From contig CM055835.1 of the NCBI GenBank assembly GCA_029582265.1, forward strand, positions 14,625,498 through 14,689,497: a DNA stretch of 64,000 nucleotides. Direction: 5' to 3'. A program made the position numbers and the translations under genes. The notes beneath the pieces were generated by a model. The model was given only the letters and a program-made list of their open reading frames with translations. It made no database searches and was not told the DNA's origin. Below, piece after piece: positions 32,760 through 44,810 of the stretch. The DNA is from Zoroaster sp. YZ-2022 (lineage: Eukaryota; Echinodermata; Asteroidea; Forcipulatida; Zoroasteridae). Numbering within the stretch: position 1 is the stretch's first letter; each line of letters opens with the position of its first letter.

Positions 32760-35700
32760 CAATTAAAAGGGTCCAAATTATAAAACTATTCTCAGGTACA
32801 AAGAGATTAATTAATAGCAACCTCTCAACAACAAAAAACCCAAAAACAAAAAAATATTCTGGGCTTCCTTGTAGTGGGGATTTCATTTGTTGTTGATGGA
32901 TGAAATGCATCATTACTCCTTTTTCTTAAAAAATAAAATAACAAATGTAAATGTTCCATCTACCCTGGGCCCTCAAACCATAATAAAGGGCAGTGGCTAT
33001 TTTGCCGGCACCGGTTTTCTTTTGGCAAATGTTAGTTTCACAGAGGCTTTCTGAACATGCACACTGATTGTTTTTTGGGACTTTTTACCGTTAAAAATCT
33101 TAGTCTGGTTCCGTGCAACGTTGCCGTTGTGACTTCGTATCATGAGAAGGGATTCAGACCATTTAAAATTTCGGACTTTATGCTAAATTGCCAAGTTCGA
33201 AATAGGCTATTAAGTATTATTAGATTTTCAAAACTGCCAAATCTTTGAGTAATGTGAGCATAATAACAATAGCATGTCACAGACCCACCTCACTTCTATT
33301 GGCTATTTGGCTAGTAAAAGTAAGTACCCACGTTAAGTAAAAAGTACTGGTGTACTGCGGTAGTAAAAGTAGTAACATGGTGGGTGTACAAACACATGCA
33401 ATGTATGCGTGTACATTACACGATGACTCATGCCTTTCTGATCATTAAATTCTCCACTTTATTTTGGCCAAAATATCATTCATCCTGTTTTGAAATACCT
33501 GCAAAGCAAACTATTATTGTCCATTATATCCATAAAGCTTAATCATTTGTGATTATACTAAATAGGAATGCAGATGAAAGTGGATTCTTACCGATTTATC
33601 TCCGGATACACAGGTTGTCAGCGGGTGTACTCTGCAGCTTTTGACAAATCATCCGAAATGCGCATGTGCGAACACAGAGTGTTGTTTCAGTAACGAATGA
33701 GGATAAGTTATTGTTACGTAAATACCATAAATTTTAAGTTGGTGTAACTAACAACATGACAACTTTGTTTTTACTCTAACAAACTAAGTAAAAGAGGATA
33801 ACATTAAAGTGAAATTTACTTAATATTGACTATCGTTGAATTTACTCATTATCGACTTAAATGTATCAAGTTGTATTTATAAGTGTTTTTTTATTTAAAT
33901 GTATCGGTATAGCTTAAAGAGTTAGCTATAACAAGTTAACGTAATTTACATTTATTTTAACTTGATAAATTAGAGTAAAGACAACATTCAAAATAAAATA
34001 ATAGTTGTTCGGGCTATTGCCCTAACACCTAACAAATAAATTAACCATAAACATTGTCATGTAGGTAAGTCCAGTGTGCACAGTGCCCTCTTAGTTTTTA
34101 GCCCAACATTGGCACAACCGTCCGTCATGTATAAAATGCTTTTGTATTAGAAAAAAAAAATACAATTTTCATTCGTCCAAAAATACATTGATATTACGTA
34201 TATTAAGACGGTAGTATACATGTTACTATTGTACAAACTAAGGAAGTGATCCCCCACCAAAAAAATTATAAATAAATAAATAAATAAATAAAGTCGACGT
34301 TTTTCAGCAGTGATTTTTTTCACTAAGGTGCTTTTTTTTTTAATTTAAAAAGTTTTTAACGAACTTTTTCCCTTTAAAATAGTAATATGTATGAAATAAT
34401 TTATATATTGACAAATTCTCAAATTTTCCTGGTGTCAAACATAAATTATTTTTTATTTTGGCTGATGATAAAATTTTGCCGAGCGCTGTCATACGATGAC
34501 TGTTTACTCGTGAGACCTCTCCTTGCGCAATCACGGCCTGCGAAACTAAGTGATGCACATAACAGGCAATAATGGAGGTGCACATCATGTCCGTGGTTGT
34601 AAACACAGTCCCAGCATTACTGTTCATAAAGTGTGCAGACTTAACATTGTAGATTCGAAGAAACACTGAACACTGAACACCCAATATAAAGCTCAATCAA
34701 TTTTACTGACTTAAAGTGAGTTACAGCAAGTTGACGTAATATACATTTCATTTGAACTAGAAAACCAGAGTAGAAATTAAGCCAATAAAAATGGTGCGTG
34801 GGTAATAACAACTCAATTATCACCTCTGTTATTTTTACTTAGTTTTTGTTGAAATTACAACTTATATTCATTAAGTTTCTCAATTTTACAACAATTTCAG
34901 TATTAAACACTAAGTCAAATAGAGTAATTGAATCAACACAGAGCTATAAGTGCTACCAAATAAAAGAGCATAACTCATATTCACTCAATTTTGAATGAAG
35001 TTGACTTTACTTGTTGATCAAGTTGTTTGAAATTGTATAACAAAGTATTATAAATTTTGTAAAACATGCGTGTTTTTTGCTTAAATATATTATGTAAAAG
35101 GAACAAAAACTCGATTTCAAGTAAAAACAAATCTTATTTTCAATTGAAAATTACTCAACACAAAAAACAATTTTTTGAGTGTGGCTACACCGCTGTCCAG
35201 GAGTGGAAGTTTTGTATTATGGAAGTAAAGTAGTAGTATAGGTTTGCGGCAGCACCATGTAACAATCTCTTACGAGTTGTAAAATTGTTGGTTCTGAGAA
35301 GAACCGGTGGTGAGAAACTTGACGTTTCGATCAGTATGCTCTTTCGATTGATGGAAACGAAAACCAAAGAAAGCGTTTCTTTTAGATAACAATTCACTCT
35401 GTTTCTTTTTGGGTATTACAAAAAATGTAAACAGTTCCACCCGTACTTTTGTTTTAATTTTATTTATTGATTGATTGATTGTGTTTAACTTCCTTAAATA
35501 TATCTTTACCAAAAATGTGAGAAGTGGATGAAATGAAGCATACATGCATTGTTAATATGGTTAATTACTGTAAAATAGCGGTTTATTTTTGTATACATAA
35601 AATAGTTCAATACTATGTCATTTTAATTGCTTAACGAATGTATGGCCCCATGTTTTTCGCTGTTTTGACGGCGAATTTCTAAAAATTACTTTTTCATCGG

Positions 35701-36305
35701 AACATTGCCTTTTGAAAGGATAACAATTTACACATTTCTCAAAATAATCGTGGGAAGTACCGGTATAGTTTTACAGTGGAAAATATACGGAAATGAATTT
35801 ATAGTGCGTCCTGATATTAAACCAAGCTTCTGATGCCTTTTATTGTGAAATATAAATAAAAATCTTTGTTTTCCTTAAACAGAAATTATCAATGTTCCAA
35901 TGAAGTTTTTAAAAATTTTACTTGCCAGGTGCAATTGGTTAATAAGAGTGGATAAGACAGGTTTCTCTATACTTATGTTTGATTGGGATAAAGAGGTGGT
36001 CCATGGTCACTTAATACCACGGAAAGGGTCGTTGTCTTCTGGCGTACTCTCCAATGGTACCCATGCATGCAATCATAGATGTCCTCAAGTGTACATAGGA
36101 TTGGAATTGCATAGGATTGCCTGAAGATTACCCTATGTGACAATGACCCTTTCAGCGCTAATATATCCCACCATGAAACCATCATCTTGAATAATTATGT
36201 AATGTACAGACCAGACTTGTAGTTGAGTAGATTTTCAACTCTAATTGTTGTCGACTACTTTATCAGTACGAGCACAAGTACAGACAAATGTACGAGAACG
36301 AGTAC
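32760..36305. other. Long stretch without a recognised gene
   Basis: A/T-rich. Holds an AAAT microsatellite at 34266-34291 (aaataaataaat) and A/T-rich repeat-like blocks with ttttactctaacaaactaag and similar words around 33730-35190. A small inverted pair aaagggtcgttgtc / gacaatgaccctttc sits at about 36024-36153. The word tggccccatgtttttcgct near 35643 recurs in similar form near 57758. Short frames here show no family resemblance. Confidence 0.4.
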
Positions 36306-37173
36306 GAATATACTACAACTCTGGTACCGGCATTAAATTTTGGCATTGTACTATTGTATTTGTATTTATATTAAACCATTGTGTAAAATTATATTTCTGG
36401 TGAGTTTAATTGTATTGTAGGAGGTCTTCCGATTCTGGTTCATATAGAAGTAAGGAGGGCAGGCCTTTATTTTTACCAAACAAAACTTATAACATGCATT
36501 GTTTTAGTTATGGGTCTCATAATATATGCATGGTCAAGAATATATCGTTGTGTGTATAATAAATTAAATTCACTACAAACAAACAGTTATTTCCACATAA
36601 AATTATCATTGTATGAAGGCCGGGCTCTTCCTACTCATGGCTTAAAACTATCACAAATCAATTTTCGGATTGTGGCTAAATCATTATCAGCCATATAGGC
36701 CTATATCTCAGACAGAAATTATCGAAACTGCAACCAAATTGGAGGGAAATCATGTGAGTGTGTAAGTCGGAGGGCTTTAGATTTTACGGGCCATTTTATT
36801 GTTAAATATAAATCCCATAGCACTGGCAGATCCGGAGGTGAGGGCAATGGGGAATTTTCCCTATCCAAATTAAATGTTAAACACCACTTATTGAGATCAA
36901 TCTCATGAAAATGTCAAGTTTGAACTTCAAAAGGATTTGATTACTGACTTGATAAATACATTTATTATCATTCTGTACAAACTAACGCATGAAAAAGGGA
37001 AATTCAAAAAGATTTGTTTAAATGATGAAATTATGGCCCAGTGGAATACAATTTAATTTGTAAATATAAAATAAAAAAGAACCATGAATCAATGCATATT
37101 TTGTAATTTTGACTAGAAGGAAGCAATACAACATTTACTTGTTTACATCACTCGAAGAATGAGCATTTCCATG

Positions 37174-39009
37174 TAGGGCTGTGCCGGGTATCCGGGTATC
37201 CGGATACCCGACCGAAACTGTCATTACCCGGTTCCATTTTTCGGTTCCGAGTACCCGTAAACGACTTGTTAAAATTGGGACTTACCATTTCAGCGGTGTG
37301 AACTGAAATCTTTGACTATTGAACAATGTAATGTTTACACTTTTAGGAGCAATTTGATAACGCCTTTGTAGTATTTCATGGAAATTTCCATACATTTGGA
37401 TACATTGTATCCAATCATTAAGACTCAAATAGCCTGGCTGCGGCATGCTACAAACAAGTATCAAATTAGCAGGATGGAATTGCCTATTGTTCACAGTAAT
37501 TGGATTAGCGGGACAATTTCTGCTGCTTCATGTCTGCACTGGAGCGTGCTCCATGATGTGTTTATAGAGGGGATTTTATTATAGGGGACGTCCACATTAT
37601 TCGTTGTCCTTTTGTTGTGTAATTATTTTGATGTGCCACCGACCATCCCTCAGCGTATCACCAACATTTACATTTATTTACCCACCGATACCGAGCTCTC
37701 TTGTGTATTACATTTGCCGACAAGGTGACAATTTGTTTCAAAAGAATGACATAAAAAGGGAGGTGTTTAGGTGGTCATTGTCTTTGAAACCAAACCAGCC
37801 AGGCTCAGTGATGATCCATGTCATTGGTGGCGATCAGATGCCGTTCGGTTTCCATCATTTGCAAGGATCGCCAACGAAGTATCTTGGTATTCCAGCAACG
37901 TCAGTGCCCTCCAAACGGGTGTTTTCCACCGCGGGAAATATCGTCGCGGGAAATATCGTCACGGCAAATCGGAGCTGCTTAACGCCCGATAACGTGAACA
38001 TGTTGGTATTCCTGGCAATGAACGCCCGCATAACTGCCACCCCACCAAAGTGAACTTATCAATGAGTAACAATCAGTAAACCTTAACCAATTTTGAAAGA
38101 GAAATATTGGGTTCTGAAAATAATCTTAATTCTTAAAATCATTGTTTAGCTTTATTAGTAGTAGTAGTAGTAGCTGTTGTTTTTAATTATTCCTAGCTAG
38201 GTCTCATATAAATTCATTCTTTCAGGAAACAAGGTTTATTGACATTTAACTAAAGTTTATTGTGATAGAAATATTCAAGTTCTGATTTTAGATTCATAAT
38301 ATTTTGCAGTTTCATAATATTAAATATTATTTTAGTACGCAAAATCATGTCCTCAATCCAAAGCAAACATGACGTACGGGATATCCTTATTTAGAAGGCA
38401 GGGGCGCGGCAAGGCGCAAGCACATGGATCGTTTTCCCACAATGGATTAGTTACGCCCACATCGTCTTAGTTCCGCCCACATCACCTTTGATTGACCAAT
38501 GACATTATTCAACACGTGTTTTGTGACATGAATATCAAAGTCAACTTGCTATACGGATGCGCTCTGATCACGGACACACCAGTTGATTATTGTCTTCTGA
38601 TTGGTAGTCATGACGTTATCACGTGTGAGGCTGCTGTAGCTGTCTGTGTGATGCATCGGCCGTGCGTACCGTGCGCACGTGTGATCAATTGGGCTTTCTG
38701 TTGTTCACTCACTGTTTATGGTATATTGTAAGTTACAGATACTTTTGTAGCAATTTTACGGTTTCATTTCAGAAATAACTTTCAGTAAATACAATATTTT
38801 GTCACCAAAATGTTATACTTTAATAAAGATCGAATTAAATAAATTATGGTATCCTCTGTATTATAAAGGTAGATTTTGTTAACATTTACATGTATTTGTA
38901 CACCAAATGAGGCATGTTTTCAACAAGGATGAAAACGGGTATCCGGGTATCCGAACTTTTCTGATTTCGGGTATCCGGTTCCAAAAATATCCGAAAACGC
39001 ACAGCCCTA
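37174..39009 (+). mobile_element. hAT element with 11-bp terminal repeats and 8-bp duplication
   Basis: Begins tagggctgtgc and ends gcacagcccta, exact inverted ends. It is flanked by TTTCCATG at 37166-37173 and at 39010-39017, the 8-bp duplication expected of hAT elements. The matching site in the second copy of the duplicated segment (52382-52389) is uninterrupted. Subterminal gggtatccgg words recur at both ends. The only coding remnant is a dimerisation-domain scrap near 37780-38053. The element also holds a TAG microsatellite near 38157-38171. Confidence 0.9.
37770..38053 (+). pseudogene. hAT transposase C-terminal dimerisation (hATC) remnant
   Basis: Two overlapping plus-strand frames together show the hATC signature. 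One frame has the DPCHWWRSDAVRFPSFARIA part. The next has KYLGIPATSVPSKRVFSTAG, IVTANRSCLTPDNV and NMLVFLAMNA, ending at TGA 38051-38053. A frameshift lies between them near 37870-37885, and a short internal duplication (GNIVAGNIV) is present. The rest of the transposase is gone, so the element is non-autonomous. Confidence 0.8.
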
Positions 39010-39396
39010 TTTCCATGGTGATGGTTAATGCTGCGGTAATCTTTACACGATTGATTAAAGCACGTTATCTTCAGTAAAAGGTTAAGGCCAAACAATGTCG
39101 CGCGTCGCCTCAGACCCGCGTGTCTGCATTTTTAATTCTGCCGTGCTGTTTTAAACGTCTTTTTCACAAAGGGGTATGAACTTTTACCCAATTTGTGAGG
39201 CCTTTCTTAAGCCACCATACTTTGTATAATTATGGGAAATTTGGTCTGGTTCCAATAACCGCGTATACAATACATGTATTACGTATTTCACTGCTGGCCA
39301 AAAAAAAAAAAGATTACCCAAATTTAAATTAACAAACAAACACACAAAAACGCAACATATGACCAGAAACCGGGGACATTTTTGGCCTAATAGGCT

Positions 39397-39717
39397 TTAC
39401 TACAACTCTAGTACCGGCATTAAATTTTGGCATTGTACTATTGTATTTGTATTTATATTAAACCATTGTGTAAAATTATATTTCTGGTGAGTTTAATTGT
39501 ATTGCAGGAGGTCTTCCGATTCTGGTTCATTAGAAGTAAGGAGGGCAGGCCTTTATTTTTACCAAACAAAACTTGGAACTTGCATAGCATGCATTGTTTT
39601 AGTTATGGGTCTCATAATATATGCATGGTCAAGAATATATCGTTGTGTGTAATAAATTAAATTCACTGCAAATAAACAGTTATTTCCACATAAAATTATC
39701 ATTGTATGAACGCCGGG
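39397..39717. repeat. Left part of the second duplicated host segment
   Basis: Matches 36306-36624 closely, then is interrupted at CCGGG (39713-39717) by the palindromic element. The segment resumes at 51838. Confidence 0.8.
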
Positions 39718-39959
39718 AGTAGTATAGGAAGTAGCGGTTCTACCCCAGTCACTAAAATGAGACGAAAAAATTTGAAAAAATACAAAAAAATGGGAAAAAA
39801 TTCAAAAAAATGCGGAAAAATGTGAAAAAATGCGAAAAAATGCGAAAAAATGCGATGAAAAAACCAAAATATTAGGGAATTCCCCATTTATGACGTCACA
39901 AAATGTTATTTCAATTTTATTTATGAAAACAGTGAAGTAATCTTTACTCAACCGTCTTT

Positions 39960-40190
39960 ATTTAAAATCTTAACAAAATCCCACCTCCAATTTAAATCTT
40001 AACAAAACCCCACCTCCAATTCAAATCTTTAAAAAAACCCACCTCCAATTTAAATCTTAACAAAACCCCACCTCCAATTTAAATCTTTACAAAACCCCAC
40101 CTCCAATTTAAATCTTTAACAAAACCCCACCTTCAATTTAAATCTTTAACAAAACCCCACCTCCAATTTAAATCTTTACAAAATCCGGTT
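39960..40190. repeat. Terminal tandem repeats, left arm (about 30-bp unit)
   Basis: About eight units of the form aatttaaatctttaacaaaa plus ccccacctcc, varying slightly in A-run length. The mirror array is at 51390-51615. In the left arm the array lies about 240 bp inside the tip. Such subterminal repeats could be replication or protein-binding sites (inference). Confidence 0.85.
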
Positions 40191-40251
40191 TCGATTCAAC
40201 CTACTTAAAAACTGAAATATTGAAAAAAGATTATCTTGTTAAATAATAAAG

Positions 40252-40689
40252 ATGACATATTTTAGACTAATGAACAAAGCTGAGTTAAAAGAGATTATAT
40301 TAAAAAACAATATAAAAATTGAGGGGGGATCTGGTAAATTTGGAAAATTAACAAAGAAAGATTATTTAAGAGTGGTAACAAAGTATAAAGATGTATTACC
40401 GCAACAAAAAAATAATTCATGTGAATGGCTTTTAGTTGGTTCATTGGAAAAATGTAATAGACCCAACATGGGTGTAGGTGTTTATTGCGCTTAGCATGAG
40501 TGGCGTATTAAGCAAGTGAAATCTAAGACAGTTGCATGTAAAAAGTGTAAAATAGGAACAAAATCAAAAAGTCAAATATGTTCAAATTGCAGATTTCTTT
40601 GTAATACTTTATCGATAGTGGAAACTTTTGCTAGAAAAAATTATAAATTTGTGATGAAAGAGTTGATAAAGATAACGTCTCGTTTATAA
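40252..40689 (+). pseudogene. Small zinc-ribbon protein with in-frame TAG, left copy
   Basis: From ATG 40252 the frame runs 145 codons to TAA at 40687-40689, broken only by a TAG at 40492-40494. The N-terminal part (LMNKAELKEIILKNNIK, GKLTKKDYLRVV) is a helical SAP-like segment, like those at the start of the polymerase. The C-terminal part has a possible zinc ribbon: Cys-x2-Cys (CKKC) and Cys-x2-Cys (CSNC), preceded by further Cys/His residues around the TAG. It lies upstream of the polymerase in the same direction. The role is unknown; DNA or protein-primer binding is conceivable. The same TAG is present in the other arm. Confidence 0.55.
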
Positions 40690-40812
40690 TAATATATAAA
40701 AAGTTATTTAAAAAAATGACATCCTCAATTTAAAAACTAAGTTTAAAAACTAATAAAACTCTTCTTTAAAAATTGAAAAAACAAAAAAATATTATCTAGG
40801 AGTATAATAGAG

Positions 40813-43800
40813 ATGAATGAAGAAAGAAGAAGAAAATATTTATCAAAATGGACATTGCCAGAATTAAAAGAGTTTACGCGAGAACATGAGTTAATTGTTA
40901 TCCCAAACAACAGGGGTAAAGTTGTTAAACGTAGTTATTACGAAGCTATAAAAGATTATATACAACAGCCAAAACCAAAACCAATATCAAAATTAAATAA
41001 AAGAGAACTAGAAGCTATAATAGAAGCTGAAAATATTCCCATAGTATCAGAGGGTAGTGGACGAAACAATAGGTACTTACGAAAAGATTATTATAAAATT
41101 GCAAGAGATTGGCGCAGAGGTGTATTAGAATTTGATGAGTTAGTGATTGACGGTGGTAGATATTTACGAACTCGAACGCTAACCGTACCGGTTGATCATA
41201 AATGAGAAAGTAATATAAATGTTTTTTACGAAGGTGTAAAATCAAAGATGATTGAAAAATTGACTTTAGATTTAGAAGAATTAGGACCGTACAAGTTTCA
41301 AGTATTCTTATGGGTTACATTTTTAAAAGAAGGCGAAAATGGGAAATAGTTACCTCGACGATTCCTCTTAATAATTCACAACAAATAGTATTATTAAATA
41401 TGGATATGATTGAAGAGACTTTAGCTATGGTTTTTGTAAATCTAAAAGCGGTTGTGGAAACGGTTGAAAAAAGAGGTAGCGGATGGACATTTCTTCGTAT
41501 TTCGCAGATGGATATTAGAATGAGTAGGTATCAACCTTTAAGAGGTGGTTCTTATATTAAGCTATGCGACTATATAAAAAATAAAAAAGCTTGCATTAAC
41601 GTACTCAACAAAGATGATAATTGTTTGCGGTGGGCGCTACGCTCTTTTATAGGGCATAGACAAAAAGCTGAAGAATTAAATATTTTGATTGAAAAAGTAA
41701 AAATAAAACATTCTGAAAGACCCTCTAGCTATTCGGCAGAGGATGGTTTAAATGTTAATGGTGTAGACGCTCCAACCCCGATTAATCAAATTAAACTAGT
41801 AGAGAAACAAAATGATTTAGCAATAAACGTTTATGGTTGTGAAAACAATTTAATCGTTCCTTACTATATTCACAACGGGGATTGGGAGAAAGAACGTATA
41901 AAACTATTATTAATTAACAAAGAACAAGAAGAAGGAACAAAATCACACTATGTGTGGATACAAGATTTTAATAGATTACTTTATGATCAAACAAAGTATG
42001 AGCACCGTAAGCACTTTTGTGACCGTTGTTTATGTGGTTTTACTAGAGAATAATTACTCGCTACGCATATTAAAGATTGTATAGGAGCAAGCGGTAAAGC
42101 GATGCGTTACGTGTTGCCTAAAGAAAAAAGTTTTTTTAAATATACAAATTATGACAAAAAGATGAAAGCTCCATTCGTTATATACGCTGACTTTGAGAGC
42201 ATATTATCTAAAATAGATAAAAATCTAGGAGATAAAACTCGCGCGATACAAGAACACATTCCGTGCGGTTATTCATACGTAATTATAAAATGTGACGGTT
42301 CAATATTTTCTTCATATACGTATAGGGGTGAAGATGCGGTGAATCACTTTTTAACTGAATTAGAAAAAGAAGTAGTCAAGATTAACGATATATTTAAAAA
42401 CCCTGTTAAAATAAAAATGACAGAAGAAGATGAATTAAATTTTAACTCGACTAAAAAATGTTGGATTTGTGAATGGGAAAACAATTTTCATGTGAGAAAC
42501 GATGGAGGAGAAAAATGTAAATGTTGGGCTTGCTTTAAAGAATGTAAAAACCAATTATATTGTCAACAAGAATACGAAACTATATTAAAAGAACATTACC
42601 GTAAAAAAGAATATGGTATAATTACTGAAGAAGAATACGACGATATCTTAGAAAAATTAAAACAAGAGTATAACGAAAAAGCTAAAGAATTTAAAAACGG
42701 TTTTGAAAAAGTACGAGATCATTGCCACATTACCGGTAAATATAGAGGCGCTGCTCATAATAAATGTAATTTAAGACTTAGTTTAAAACCAAACAAAACA
42801 TTTATACCAGTTTTTTTTACATAATTTACGCGGTTACGACTCTCATCTTATTATGCGAGGTGTGAGTTTTACTAAGGGAAAAATATGGTGTATCGCGAAT
42901 AATATAGAAAAATATATTTCTTTTAGTATAGGACAACTGCGATTTCTTGACAGCCTTGGTTTTTTACTTACTTCGTTAGATAAACTCGTACAAGCAAACA
43001 ATTCTTTTCCTATTTTAGAATCATTTGAACTTGACGAAAACAAATTGAAACTTGTAAAACAAAAGGGTATTTATTGTTACGAATACATGGATAGTTTTGA
43101 AAGATTTAAAGAAACTTGCCTTACTCCGATAGAATATTTTTATAGTAGTTAAACGACCAGCACATTACTAAAGAAGAATATGCACATGCGAACAAGGTTT
43201 GGACTAGTTTCAATTGTAAGACGATGGGTGATTATCATGATTTATACGTGCGTACCGATACTTGCTTATTAGCGGATGTATTTGAAAATTTTCGTGCTAC
43301 TTGTATACGAGAGTACAGTTTAGATCCAGCTAATTATTATACAAGCTCAGGGCTAAGTTGGGACGCTTTATTAAAACATTCAAAAGTTAATTTAGAATTA
43401 TTAACAGATATCAACATGTATTTATTTATAGAAAAAGGCATTAGAGGAACAGTTATGGCGAGCAATAGATACTCAAAAGCAAACAACCCCTATATACCTG
43501 AGAGCTATGATGAAACGATTGAATCGAGTTACATTTTATATTTAGACGCAAATAATTTATATGGATACGCTATGAGTCAACCTTTACCAACAGGTAATTT
43601 TAAGTGGTTGAGTGAAAAACGAATTAATAATCATGAATTTCTTTCAAACAAAGGTTACATTTTAGAAGTTGATTTAGAATATCCAACTAGTTTACATGAT
43701 TTACACAATGATTTCCCACTTGCACCAGAAAAATTAGTTATTTCAAAAGATTGGTTGAGCGACTATCAACTCGAACTATTAGGAGACGAGCCCATTTCAG

Positions 43801-44810
43801 ACGTTGAAAAATTAGTTCCCAATTTAAACAACAAAACGAAATACGTAATTTATTTTAATAATTTAAAAAAGTATTTACAACTCGGTATGAAACTAACTAA
43901 AATTCATCGCGTATTAGAATTTGATGAGTCTTGTTGGATGAAATCTTATATCGATTTAAACACTCAATTAAGAAAAAACGCCACATCAAAATTTGAACAA
44001 GATTTATTTAAACTCATGAACAATTCAGTTTTTGGTAAAACGATGGAAAATGTACGAAATCGCACCGATGTAGAACTGTTTCGTTTAGGTGATAAAGATG
44101 ATGTAAAACGCATGCTCAAGAAAATATCGAAGCCAACCTTTGCCGAGCGAAAGATTTTTGATTATGACTTGGCGGCTATTCACATGCATAAAACGAGCCT
44201 CGTACTCAATAAACAGATCTACGTAGGAATGTGCATACTGGAATTATCTAAACATTTAATGTATGATTTTTATTACAATCATTTAAAGAAAAAATACAAC
44301 AACGATATAAAATTACTGTATACAGATACTGACAGTTTGGTTGTTGAGATTAAAACTCAAGACGCTTATAAAGATATGGAAAAATACAAAAAGTCTTTAT
44401 ACGATTTTAGTAATTATAACGATCAACATTTTCTATATTACGAAGAGAATAAAAAAGTGATAGGAAAATTTAAAGATGAGTCTGCGGGGGTACCTATAGC
44501 GGAATTTGTGGGTTTAAGAGCAAAAATGTACTCAATGCTTTATTCAAATAAAGAAGAAATAAAGATAGCAAAAGGTGTAATAAAACAAATCATCAAAAAG
44601 AAAATTAATTTTAACAACTTTAAAGACGTTTTACTTGAGAAAAAAACGTTGTATCACGATATGAAATATATTAGAAATGATAAACACAATTTATACACTA
44701 TAAACGTTTATAAAAAATCGTTGGATCCAAACGATGACAAGAGATATATTTTACGAAACGAAACAGACACTCTCGCACATGGTCATTATAGCATCACTCG
44801 GCGTAGTTGA
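40813..44810 (+). pseudogene. Protein-primed family B DNA polymerase, left copy (five disabling lesions)
   Basis: Same gene as 46776-50762 in inverted orientation. Relative to that copy it has a TGA at 41203-41205, a one-base loss in the G run at 41341-41343, a TAA at 42051-42053, an extra T in the run at 42811-42818, and a one-base loss near 43150. There are also in-frame differences (one Gln near the start, one Gly near 43445). Yet this copy retains the exonuclease II aspartate (YDSHLI, about 42836) and the six residues after polymerase motif A that the right copy lacks. Motifs B (LMNNSVFGK) and C (YTDTDS) are intact. It would copy DNA from a terminal-protein primer if whole; as it stands it cannot make a full protein. 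Confidence 0.9.

Larger units (their letters stand above)
36306..39396. repeat. First copy of a tandemly duplicated segment (interrupted by hAT)
   Basis: Runs from about tactacaactctggtaccgg to cctaataggctttac. Without the hAT insertion it is about 1.2 kb. It matches the second copy (39397-39717 plus 51838-52770) in order and orientation: the gtcttccgattctggttcat block, the actggcagatccggaggtga block, the ttgactagaaggaagcaata block and the ccgcgtatacaatacatgta block. Both copies lie head to tail. Confidence 0.8.

Noticed and set aside
39960..40190. CRISPR-like array of 30-bp repeats
   Set aside because: The repeats are directly adjacent without unique spacers, vary internally and are mirrored in the other arm; the host is eukaryotic.
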